NCBI RefSeq assembly: GCF_051020955.1 | Contig: NC_135014.1 | Coordinates: 558,001-622,000 of the forward strand | Direction of reading: 5' to 3' | Length of the DNA: 64,000 bases | Source: Megalopta genalis | Taxonomy: Eukaryota > Arthropoda > Insecta > Hymenoptera > Halictidae | In this document: piece by piece, positions 30,301 through 43,200 of the stretch | How positions within the stretch are numbered: the first letter of the stretch is position 1 | How the letters are laid out: the number at the start of each line of letters is the position of its first letter | Notes under the pieces: model-generated | The model's input: only the letters and a program-made list of their open reading frames with translations | What the model was told of the DNA's origin: nothing | The model's database searches: none | Position numbers and translations under genes: made by a program

Positions 30301-33300
30301 CTTTTGAATGTCATTTTTCAATGTAAGGCTCGAATAATCGTATCTCCTCTTCCCAAATTTTCCTTTTTTGTGCACAATTTGGGCGCGAATTAGGGAGAAA
30401 TGACTGTAATCAAAATCAAAAACTGGTTATTTGACTCGAGCAAGTTTAGCGTTAATTACAACGTATGAAGATCATCAGAGGAAGAACAAAATTTCTATTT
30501 AGCCCTTGTTTGTTGTAATCGACGCAACACGGTTGATCAAGTAAGAATGTGTGCGGCGAACAACGGGGTTAGATGCCTGTGAAATTTCGGATAGGGCTAA
30601 CTGCGTGATTAGGAAATTGGTGGGAAACCATCGTCGTGTGATTAATTTGGCCAATGCTTGGGATTCGGAAGAAGATGTCCCTTCGAACGTCTGAGGTAGG
30701 GGAGCCGATTCCTCCGAGATTCCGCTTCAGTGGGTCAAACGGTTACGTCGGGATGCAAATCTTGTCCTCGTTAAATCAATTCGAATGAATTTATTTAACC
30801 TTATAGGCACGACGCGCCACTATAGTGGCTTTCGCGGATGTCATCTTTCAGAACGACACGCCACTATAGTTGCTTTCGCGGATGTCATCTCTCTGGACGA
30901 CGCGCCACTATAGTGGCTTGCTTTAGTAGCTCACTCGCTCATCGTTTGAACCAAATAATCGTCTTCGTATGCATTGTTTCACACTTTTTTTGTCTTCACA
31001 TCGATTTACAACAGTCTACAGGGTATCCGAAAAATGTCTCGCAATCCGGAAATGGCGGGTTCCTCGGATCATTTGAAGCAACTTCTTCCTTTACAAAAAT
31101 TTTCTCCGAGGCACCGTTAACGAGTTATTAACGAAAAACAGTTACCAATAAGAATCGAGTACGACTGACGCGAGGCGGCCCAGCCAACCAGCGCACGAAG
31201 CCCAGTTCCGCTCATTGGCTCGATCGCCTCGCGCCAGCCGAGCTCGCCTCTCATTGGTCACTGTTTCTCGTTGATAACTCGTTAACGGTGCCTCGGAGAA
31301 AATTTTTGTAAAGGAAAATGTTGCTTCAAATGATCCGAGGAACCTGCCATTTCCGGATTGCAAGACATTTTTCGGACACCCTGTATATACAGTATCAGAC
31401 TCTGTACAGTACACATCAGATTCTGTCGTCCAGAGAAACAGCCTCGCGCAGAATTCAGCCGTACCTAGAAGGTTAATAGACGCTTCCATCGTATCGGAAT
31501 GTGAGAATCAATTTTACTCCTCAGCGTTGAAAACACAGCGTGACTATGAAAGCTACGTCATATTTACTCGAGTTCAATTAATTATGAACTAATCCTTTTT
31601 TTAGATCATAATCATCTTCTTGCACTCCAAATTAACTTTTTCGCAGGTCTTACTTAGCTTTTTTACAAATTAAATTTATCCTTTTGGAAATCAGTCATCC
31701 TTTTGTAGAATTTTAATTCAATTTTTTAAATTTAATATCGTCTTATATAGACATTTACAAAATATTACTCGCATTCAGAATAATTAATCAGCAATGATTA
31801 TTTATAAAATTCAATGCTATTTTTAAATTTAATATGTATTTTACTGCAAGCAACTTTATTACGAATAAGTGAATTTGGTTTGAAAGACGTGAACAAGGCC
31901 TGTAAATAGTTTAATTTAACATAAAAATACATTTAACATACAAATTTATTTTTAACATAAAAATATATATAAAGCATATAAATATATTCGTTAAAATCTC
32001 GATTATCCGAACGAGCGATATCTGAATTCATTTTACAGGAAAACAATTCAGTCTAAGACGATTGCTATATAATCTAGCACTTTAATTAATCAATCCTATC
32101 AGTCCAATTTTACTACAACATTGGAAATTGCAGGAAATCTGTTGGCAGTCGTAAATGAATAAATGCAAATCTGTGTATCGTTCACGCTCGACAGCGAATT
32201 CAAATAAGTATTATTCACGAGAAAACGGACAGGTAATGATAATTTGAATACCCAGTATTCCCGTTTCCGTGTAGTCGAACGGCCCGAACTGGCCCGACCA
32301 GTTTCACGGGCATTTCATTTTACCAGTCATTTGCCACGGCTGTCGCGTTTCCAAACATAGGGACGTGTGCCCGCCCATTTATTTATAACGTCGTCATTAG
32401 CGACGCCACTTTTGCCGCGAATACAAATTACATCGAAAAGATTGGCCCCGCGCGATGACTCTATCGGATTGCCGATTCAATCGTATACGAAGGGTGCGTG
32501 TTTGAAATCTCGTAAATGTCAGCCGTGGATACCGAATTATCATGCTTAAAATTCACATGGAGCATCCGAATTATCGAACGGAAAACATCAGTTCTACGAG
32601 GACTGTCAGCTTCTGGTCAAAGTGTCAAAAGTACCATAGCAATATTCTATAGTTAGCTTAGCTCGAATCACTAATTAGTTATGCAAAAGCAAATACCGTT
32701 TCTTCCAAGTAATCATCGTTGATGTAAAAATTTTGGTATCGTTGAATCGTTATTGGTGTAAACATTTAGGTATCACTGAATCATCGCTATGAATACACAC
32801 CGGATGATAAAAAGAATAATTAACTCTTAGACGAAAGTCTAATTTCATTAAATTCATATTAACTTTTAGTGATACATATTTTCAAATTGCATAGGGTAGC
32901 ATAATTAAATTTAGGGACATAATTAACTTTATATTTACCAAATAAGACAGATTAAATATTTTTATTAAAAAACGAAGCAAATAAACAAATTTATTTCATC
33001 TTACTCGATAGATCTGATGCAATAATCTGCGGATTATTGCATCATTACTAGACTGCGGATTTTATGCGTTCAAGATGACATTGAGTAGATCGGATACAGC
33101 GCATTAAACGCAAGATAGAAATTTAACAATACTGCTCGATTATCTTCGACCGAATAAAAATGTTGAGAATGAAAATAAATTTTTATTTAACTCCTGCTTG
33201 TTGCAATCGAGATGCATTTGGAAGACTGTTATATTGAACTCCAGATTTTTGTGAAGACGAAGTGTGGTTCCGAACAATGTAGGACAGTCAGCGCCGATAA

Positions 33301-36300
33301 TCCTCGTTGCTCGAGGTAACACCGTGTGTAGGCCTACGATAAGACAGTTAAAAGTTAGGCTACGATATCTCGTTTCATGGAGTTTTGAAACACGGTGCAG
33401 TTGGAGAGTCGAACGCAGTAGGGGTTGGTAGGCAAGCAGGGTTTGTGGGGGCGGCCGATCGCGGAGGCAAAAGGGCTGCAGTGCGCGCGCGCACTCTCTC
33501 TTTCTCTCTCCCTATCTCTCTCTCTCTTTTGCATTCTGCCTATTTCTCTCGATCTCGGCCTCTCTCCCTCTCTCTTGCAATCTAGCTATTTCTCTCTCTC
33601 TCTCTCTCTCCCTCCCTCCCTCGCTCCCTCCCTCTCTTGCTTTCTAGCTATTTCTCTCGGCCTCTCTCTCCCGCGTTCTGGCTATTTCTCTCGCTCCCTC
33701 TCTTGCTTTCTTTCTCTCCCTGTTTCTGGCAATTTCTTTTGCTTTTTCTCTGTCCCTCTTGGTTCCCTCTCCCTCCTCCTCTTCGACCCCCTTGCTTTTT
33801 CTCTGTTTCTCTCGATTTCTCTCTCTCTCTCCATCCCGCTCCCGGCCACCCTCTTTGTCACCCGCTCGCGCAGGCCCGCTCTAGGCGCGCGAGCTAATTA
33901 GCGTCTTGATTTACTTAATCCCAATTAATGCCTTTGGCTGCAACAGCTCTCGCGTCCCTGTGTGCATTAGACGGTGGAACGTGGTCGAATTCGACGGCAA
34001 CATGGCTGCGTTTTCGTTGCGCAAATAATGGATTATCCACGTTGCGAGTATACACACCGCGCACGGTTAATAACGCGGCACCGTCTGCTCGCCGGAAACC
34101 AACGTAATATGTCGTCGTTGCGATTTCTGCGTACACACTGTTTAATTGTCCTTAAACGGTTCCGCGCGGATTTTCTTCTTGCCCGAACGCCGTCGTGCTG
34201 CCAACGATTTAACACTTTCGCTCACCCTCCGTCGATATTACGATATTGAGTTCGACGTATTTTCTTTTTTTTTTCTTTTCTTTTTGATGCTTGCCTTCGA
34301 GTAATGTGGGATTTGTGTGTTCTTCGCTCGATGATTGCATAGGTTTCGACTGAAAGAGAGTCGCGTGAAAATAAGCCTCGTGAAAATAAATAAAAATCAT
34401 ATAAACCATCTTCGGACAGTTAGATTCTCGCTAAAACCATTTGTCTGTCCACTGCGATTAATTTCTTCACAACTTTCACCGACTGCCAACTATTATTCAT
34501 ATTTGTTTTGTTATTATTAAGTCGTACTTCCCCGCCAAGATGGGTCTCCAGTATTCCGAATATAGTAAATTCTCCCTAATTGGCCCTCAGCTTGGAAACA
34601 AAAATGGACAATTCGGGAAGTGGAGATACGATTATACGAGCCTTACGGCTCGTTTTTATAGTTACCGATTGTCAACAACTATAAAAACGAGGTGCAAGGC
34701 TCGAATAATCGTTCCTCCTCTTCTCTTTCGTGCACTTCTTTAACACTAGATTTATGGAACTCATCAAAATGACGATAACACTTGTTAAAAATCAGAATAA
34801 ATGTCTCATTGTTACGTTTATAAACTAATATAAAACAGCTGTTTTTTGTGCTGCGTAAATCTAATGTTAATACCTTATATAATTTGTTATTTGGTAACGT
34901 TTGCAATTTGTAACTTCTGAATATCATCTTTCAACGTAAGGCTCGAATAATCGTAACTTCTCTTCTCAAATTATCCATTTTTCGTGTACAATTCGGTATC
35001 AATTAGGGAGAATTTACTGAATTTAAAAAAAAATAGCGACGTCCTCTCCAATTGCCACTGCCAATCTTTAGAATTCCAATCTGAATTAAAAGATTTGGGA
35101 CGCGTTAAAATGAAGTGAATCTTATGTCAACGAAGATCTTGAGTATCGTCGAGTTTTGATTTGTCACACACGAAGTTTGCGTGTTTCTATAAAACGATGC
35201 ATGCGAAGAATCGGCAAGTGTCGGAATATGGAAGAATTTTGATCGCGAGTATTTCGCCGGAAACCCTGGCCGACCGTAAAAACGAGACCCCAAACCATCC
35301 GAACGAACCGAATAGTCGCCTCGTCATCGATACGATCGCGTCCCCTACAACTCTTCTTCGATTAAAAGACATTGTTTGCACAGCTAGATCGCATTCTGTC
35401 CGGGTTCAATCTCCCGTTCAGCTTCCCCGAGCAGCGTCGCAACGATCCCGTGTTTGTTCGACCCTTTCCCCGGCCCAGATCAAAAGTAATAAATCCGTCT
35501 AAATAGATCGACTTAATTAACACTCGCGTAACCACCGGTCGAAACTCTAGCTTAACAGCTGTCTCTCTACAAATGCCTAATATTCTGAATTTTTATTCGA
35601 AACTAGCAATAACGCGTAGCGATGTATGTAGCTGGATATATTAGTTCTCTTCGGAATAACTCGAAATTAATTGATTAGTCAGACGAGATATTTATTCTAT
35701 CCTCTTTCATAGACAGTGAAATCGAAAATAAATAGAACGATATCTTTCATTTGAATATTTGCATCCGAACAAATTGGCATTCAAGTTTCGTTGATAAAGA
35801 TTCTTGTATTACAAATCAAGTGACTTTATCTCACATATTTCAACTGCATATCACATTTTCCTTATTTACAATTTTCTTCTGTGTGTTCATCTACATAGAC
35901 GAAACCTTTTCATTTTTATAGTCTGGCGATTTTGTTCAGAGATAAAATCAATTCTCTTTGTTTCCTGCTTGGACTAAAAACATCCAACCGTTCTTCCGTG
36001 CTCTTCTTTGTTAACCTTTTAGGTACGGCTGAATTCTGCGCGAGGCTATTTCTCTGGACGGCAGAGTCTGATATGTACTGTACAGAGTCTGATACTGTAT
36101 ATTCTGTCTGTATATACAAGGTGTCCCAAAAATGTCTCGCAATCCGAAAGTGGTGGATTCCTCGGGCCTTTTGAAGCAACTTTTTCCTTTACAAAAATTT
36201 TCTCCGAGGCATCGTTAGCGAGTTATTAACGAAAAACAGTGACCAATGAGAGGCGAGTTCAGCTGACGCGTGGCGATCGAGACAATAAGCGGAACTGGGC

Positions 36301-38168
36301 TTCGCGCGCAGGTTGGCTGGGTCGCCTCGCGTCAGCCGTACTCGATTCTTATTGGTCACTGTTTTTCGTTAATAACTCGTTAACGGTGCCTCGGAGAAAA
36401 TTTTTGTAAAGGAAGAACTTGCTTCAAATGATCCGAGGCACCCGCAATTTCCGGATTGCGAGACATTTTTCGGACACCCTGTAAGCTGTTGTAAATCGAT
36501 GTGAAGACAAAAGAAGTGTGAAACAATGCATATGAAGGCGATTATTTGGTTCAAACGATGAGCGAGTGAGCTACTAGAGCAAGCCACTATAGTGGCGCGT
36601 CGTCCAGAGAGATGACATCCGCGAAAACCACTATAGTGGCGTGTCGTTCTCAAAGGTGACATCCGCGAAAGCCACTATAGTGGCGCGTCGGGCCTAAAAG
36701 GTTAAACCTTTATGAATTTACTGTATAAGAAAATGGATTTCTGTGAATGGATTTTTCAGATCTCTTAATCGACTCCCAGCCGTTCGCATCGAAGCGATAC
36801 AGCGATGCATTTCAAACTCCAATTTATTTGGATAACTTTGGGCCTAACGAAAACTCGAGTGATAAGAAAAAAGACTAAACTCCTTCGGAGTGTCGCGATT
36901 TCTTGGTCTCGCCCGGGCGCGTCGCGTGGGCGACGCGTGTATGTATTTGTTTTTAATCAGTTTTATCGGACGAGGGCCGAGCTTTATGTAATCTTTATGA
37001 ACACATGAATAGAAAACGTTACCGATACGCGAACAGATACAGGAGGAGAGCGGCGCACGGCTTCTCGGTCGGTCGTTATTCGTTTTAATTTCCACAATTT
37101 CCAGGAAACGAATCCATCCGTTGGCCCGCACAATAAAACTCTGACCACGTTTATCCATCGAGAAATTTTGCCGGATGAAACATTAATCGGGTATATCTAC
37201 TTTGCGCTGAGGCTATCATGTTTTTAAGTAAATAATGATTATTTTATAAAAATCAAATATTCGAGGTGTTTTTCTCCACCTATCGATCCATTGTCGTTGA
37301 ATTCAAATAAAGCTATCCGTTTTATACGAATATACAAACACAACTGCATACACCGTGCTCAGACGAAAGTGCGTGGATAGAAGTCCCTATGACCGAAAGA
37401 ATCGTTTCGGCAGAGAAGAGTGAAACAATTTTTTCGAACAGTCTAACATTGCGTTGGGCCTCAGCCGCGCCTCCCCTTGTTTGTTTTATGAAACGTGAAA
37501 TGATAGTTATTTGCTGAATCCTTAATTGGCAATCCCGTGAAGTGCAACCGGATTTATTTAATTTATGCTGACACGTTATCCGCGCAAAGTTAACGAACTA
37601 ACGCCGGATTCGATAGCACCGAAAAAGAATATCGTTCCCGATGCTCGATGAAAGTTCGATAAGCAAAGTTAGTGGCAACACGAACCAAATTATTCGATCA
37701 CTTCCGATTAGACTGCGGATCTTTGTATAAAGGAAAAATGATTTCCATGGATTTTAACACGTTTCGTTTCTAAGTGTTTCAAAAGCTTTTTCAAAAATCG
37801 AGTTCTATCGGAAAGAAGCTCGATGATTTTTATTTACAGAAGAATTTCAGATGAGGTCGTTACATTGTAGAAACTGCAGTCGCTTTTAAACGATCTTTTA
37901 ACAAATTCCCAGTTATTAGTATTCCATTGCGGTGGACGGAGTGCTAAGTAACAGAAACCATAGAGAAATGTCTTTCTTTCTTAAATAACTGCTATATGAT
38001 AATCGCAGTCTACTTGTGACGCATTTTTCAAAAAGAAAAATCTAGACACTAGGGTAAGTGTAGGTATTACTGCGGTTTCTCAATGATGGCGAACTTTGAC
38101 AGAGAAAATAAGACCTTTTACGCTAATAAATTGACAAATTGAGCTATACCTATTTATTATATTTACAT

Positions 38169-38228
<60 letters not shown>

Positions 38229-40236
38229 ATATAAATATAAATATAAATATAATATAAATATAAATATAATAAATAGGTATAAATAGGTATACAGGGTGTT
38301 CCACAATTACTTTAACAGCCGAAAATGAGGGGTAGCTGAGGTCATTTGAAGTAACTTTTTCCTTTGCGAAAATGCAATCCGCGGCTTTGTTTACGAGTTA
38401 TTAACGAAAAACACAGGCCAATGAGAGGTGACGGTGCGAGAGAGAGAGAGAGAGAGTCCGCAAGAGAGTACGCAGCACGAGGCTTTGACAGATGGTCGGG
38501 ACGGACTCGAGCCGCGTTCGAAGTATTGAACAAATCACGAAGCGAGAACTTTCCGGATTTTTATTTTACTACGTAACAGTGATATTTTTAAGAAAAACGC
38601 TGTTCACCTTTACTTTAGAACGTCTGAAGAATATTTACTAATTTTTGGGACCCGAAATAATAAGTAATTTAACCGTGACGGCCGTTTTAATTTTCTAGTG
38701 TGCACGACACCTCGTGTGTAACATATGAAATTTTTAAGCAAGGTGTACAGTGAAGATTAACAAAGTACGTAAATGATATTTTACGTTAATGATATTTTAT
38801 TTAAATAATTCCGTGTCCGAACATAGTTCAACGAATGATTCGCAAAGCTAATTTAATAAATAATAATCGTGTTAAAGGACGTAAGGGATATGTTTGTTAG
38901 AGAAATATGAAGAATATTATCAATAAGAAACTCACCCATTTAGTTGTAAAATCCACTTCATGTATCCGACGGCGACGAACAGAAGGATGTCTCCGGGCAG
39001 GCAATTTCAACGTTTACTTTCACTGCATTATTACTAAACACTGATCACTTATCAATAATATTTATGGACCAACTTTCCTGGGTTAATATGTATACCTTTG
39101 AAAAGAGCCGATTTTTTAATGCGACGCGTTCGAAGTTCTCACTGTTAACGACACGTATGTACCGCGTTGTCGAGATGAACTGCAGAAGACTGGCACGATG
39201 GCCGACTGTGTTTCGTTCTCGTACGAGCGAATTTCAACTGTTTCCCATCGAACGCGAACATTGTCAGCCATCGTGCTAGTCTTCCGCAGTTCATCTCGTC
39301 AACGCGGTATGTGATCTTAACGATATGAATTTCGAACGCCTCGCGTAAAACAATCGGCTCTTTTCAGGGCCATACATATTAACCCAGGAAAGTTGGTCCA
39401 TAAATATTATTGATAAGTGATCAGTGTTTAGTGATAATGCAGTGAAAATAAACGTTGAAATTGCCTGCCTGGAGATATCCTTCTGTTCGTCGCCGTCGGA
39501 TACAGATCAGCTGTGCAGTTCATCATACACTGTACGAGGTCAATGCACTATCCTCCTGCACGCATTTCCGTGCATGAAGTGGATTTACAACTAAATGGGT
39601 GAGTTTATTATTGATAATATTCTTCATATTTCTGTAACAAACATATCCCTTACGTTCTTTAATACGATTATTATTTATTAAATTAGCTTTGCGAATCATT
39701 CGTCGAACTGTGTTCGGACACGGAATTATTTAAATTAAAATATCATTTACGTACTTTGTTAATCTTCACTGTACACCTTGCTTAAAAATTTCACATGTTA
39801 CACACGAGGTGTCGTGCACACTAGAAAATTAAAACGGCCGTCACGGTTAAATTACTTATTATTTCGGATCCAAAAATTGGTAAATATTCTTCAGACGTTC
39901 TAAAGTAAAGGTGAACAGCTTTTTTCTTAAAAATATCACTGTTACGTAGTAAAAAAAAATCCGGAAAGTTCTCGCTTCGTGATTTGTTCAATACTTCGAA
40001 CGCGGCTCGAGTCCGTCCCGACCATCTGTCAAAGCCTCGTGCAGCGGACTCTCTCGCGGACTCTCTTTCTCTCGCACCGTCACCTCTCATTGGCCAGTGT
40101 TTTTCGTTAATAACTCATAAACAAAGCCGCAGATTGCATTTTCGCAAAGGAAAAAGTTACTTCAAATGACGTCAGCTACCCCTCATTTTCGGCTGTTAAA
40201 GTAATTGTGGAACACCCTGTATAGTAGGTAAATAGG

Positions 40237-40273
<37 letters not shown>

Positions 40274-43200
40274 GTAATAATAATATAATATATAAATAAT
40301 AACATATATTATATATTATATTATATATTCTTTAACTCTAATATTTACTTTTCTCAAAATACGTGTGCATGTATTACTGCTGTTATGAATCTATTACTGC
40401 GAGCCATATACTGCGAACGTTCCGATTACTATCGCGTGTCAAGGTTGACATATCTCGTTTTCTTTTAAACGTACATACATGGCTACAATTTCTAGGATCA
40501 AGATATCCTCACGCTTTACAAATTAGGTATTAGGTACTCTACGATCAAGCGTATTCGCACCGGTTCATCGAGAACTGCACCGTATAGGTTAAGGTCATTT
40601 TTTTTATTCAATAAAGCATCGCAGTGATGCACACACATTAAAAAATTATGCGCCAAATACTGTGTTAGTAAATAATATTCGAGGATAAACGATAGTGACA
40701 ATGTATATCGATTTTTGACCGAAGTAACGATTACTTTATATAAAAATAACGCTAAAATGAATAGTTTATTATTAATTACCAAAATATAAATGCCTTTCGA
40801 ATCAGCGTTCGCAGCTGCCGTTACGAGTATTTCAATAAGACTCGACGTTTTCATAAGCCTCCGAATATGAAAAGTCAATAAATGAATTAAAACTGTGATC
40901 GCTATTACTCGTGTGCCATAAATGATCAATATTAAACGTATAAAAAATTATGAGATTCATTTTTAGAAGATTACGCACTATGAAATGTTAAATTTTATTA
41001 CTTTTACGAAATACCGCAGTATTTACGGCGTCCGCAATAATACCCACAATTTTAGCCTATTTTATAACCGAGGTGTTCGCAAAAATTATAATAATTGCTT
41101 TTTCAATACTGGTAGATACTGTTCTCTCTGCGAGCTATGGCGAAACGTAACTCGGAATAACACGGTAATTAGCGATTCCGCGTCGGATTAAATTAATCGA
41201 GGCTTCTTTCTGCTCGTAATTCTAACGAACAACCGGCGCGTACCGTATCAAAGGGAATATTTTATTAAGGCGGAGACACGGGCTATCTGTGGGGGATACG
41301 TGTACCAACGTTAGCTCGTTGGTCCAACCCATTAGCTGACCCTTGGCTCATTCAACAGACGTTCGAATCATTTCGTAAACGGGTTGCCGGTTTCGGAGGG
41401 AGAACAAGGGCGAAACGGTAGGTCGCCGCTGTATTGTTTTGGATTTCGGGCCTCGGTTGAATAATTTTAATAATCCTGTCGACTATATCCCTCCTCTGGT
41501 GCCATATTCTAGGATCATCTGCGATTAGTGCAGCACATTCTGCGAGAAATTTATTCGATACAGATAAATTAAACATCGGAAATGAAGTTACAAGATTTTC
41601 GGACCAAATATTGCTTAAATAATATACGGTAAATTCTGTCCAATTTTCCTCGAGCTTGTAAATGAAAGTGGACAATTAGGAAAGGGGTGATACGATTATT
41701 CGAGCCTTGCGGCTCATTTTTTATAGTTGCCGATTGTGAACAATTATAAAAACGAGGTGCAAGGCTCGAATAATCGTATTTCTTTTTCCGAAATGGCCAT
41801 TTTCGTTTTTCAAGCTGAAGGAAAATTAGTTTATTTTGAAAGTGGCATAAGTCACTTTGTTTTTAAGTCGATATATTTAAGGGTTTGCGTTTTAACAGGT
41901 TTAAAAATATGGATGCTAACTTTCGAGAAGATTTACTTGTATTTGTTATCTCAGGATACTGATATTTTTCTCAGTATAAATAATTTCGTATAAACATTAA
42001 AAAATCACCACTTTTCATTACGGTAAAGTGACTCGAGCCACTTTCAAAATAAATAGTTTAGAAAAATGACTGACATATATTAATTTTGTCCGACGTATTT
42101 TACCGAAGTGATGTTTTGAAAGGACAGTGATTTACTAAAATTGTTGAATAAATTACATATATAATAACAATTTATACCATGAACATATTTAATATGAAGG
42201 TTTGATTTAAGTATTTTTTATTTTAATATTCATAAAATACAAAAATAATTAGTACATTTTGAAACATAAGTATAAGTAATTTATATGAAAATACATCGGT
42301 TCAATTTAATTTTCGCCATCGATAGGAGTGATTAAGTCCTCGGAAATCGTGTTTTGTTTCAAATTTTTAAAATAACTGTGGTATATCGGGGGTATATAAT
42401 TAAGCAAGTCCATCGTGTCTTTGTATTTTGCTGAAGAAACAGGACGAGATCCAGCGTATAACGGATCCATTTCTATTTGTGAATAACGCCTAGGTCTTCC
42501 TCTTTTTGGTGACAAATCCAAAGTTAGAAATTCATCTTTTTCATCTAAAGTTAGTTTTTAAAACATTTTTGTTGAAGGTTGTCCCTGCGACGGACGTAAT
42601 ATTTTAAATTAGGGTATTACATTGTTGTATGATGAGCTGCGTCGCATCTAGCGAGAGAGTGCGACGACTGTCTACTGTCTGCGTTGCCTTTTTCTTGAGG
42701 CTCCAACGGCCAAAAATTTTGTTTTTTAGTTAGTTGCCTGCGGTCGAGCGAGGTGTGTAGTTGTGCCTACTGAACTGTGCCTTAATATCGATTAGCTTTA
42801 TGTGTGTTTCCTTTTCTTTTTTTTTCAATAAAAATTAACTCTGTTACAATTATTTGCGTTGCCTGCAAAAATTCAACAATTTTGTATCCATCTGCTGGTG
42901 AGTCCGGAGGTAGCCGCCACATCACTATAATATAATTTACAAAACTGCACTATTCTCTTTCGCACTTATAGAAATAAGTCCAGTGATCACAACTTCTTTA
43001 AAAATATTGAAAATAATTCAAAACAATACTTCACACACACACTTATCACACGTTTCTATTTCTTTTACACTAAGCCCCGCAATTAATTTCCTGAGTACAG
43101 CGACTTACGCCACTTTCAAAATAAACATGTTTGTTATACCGTTAATTAGCAAAGCTTCTCTCGAACAAATCTCAATAGTTCTCAACTTATTGATTGCAAA

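Noticed and set aside
33425..33901. 158-codon Ser/Leu-rich frame
   Set aside because: It is a translation of the CT-rich simple repeat.
36369..36662. Small proteins repeated near 30838, 36369 and 47058 (HLDLQQ.TG.PKNVSQSGN)
   Set aside because: They are readings through the TTAA element copies, not genes.
38364..40169. Mirrored small frames at both ends of the giant foldback
   Set aside because: The same peptides appear in both arms because the arms are inverted copies; no gene is implied.
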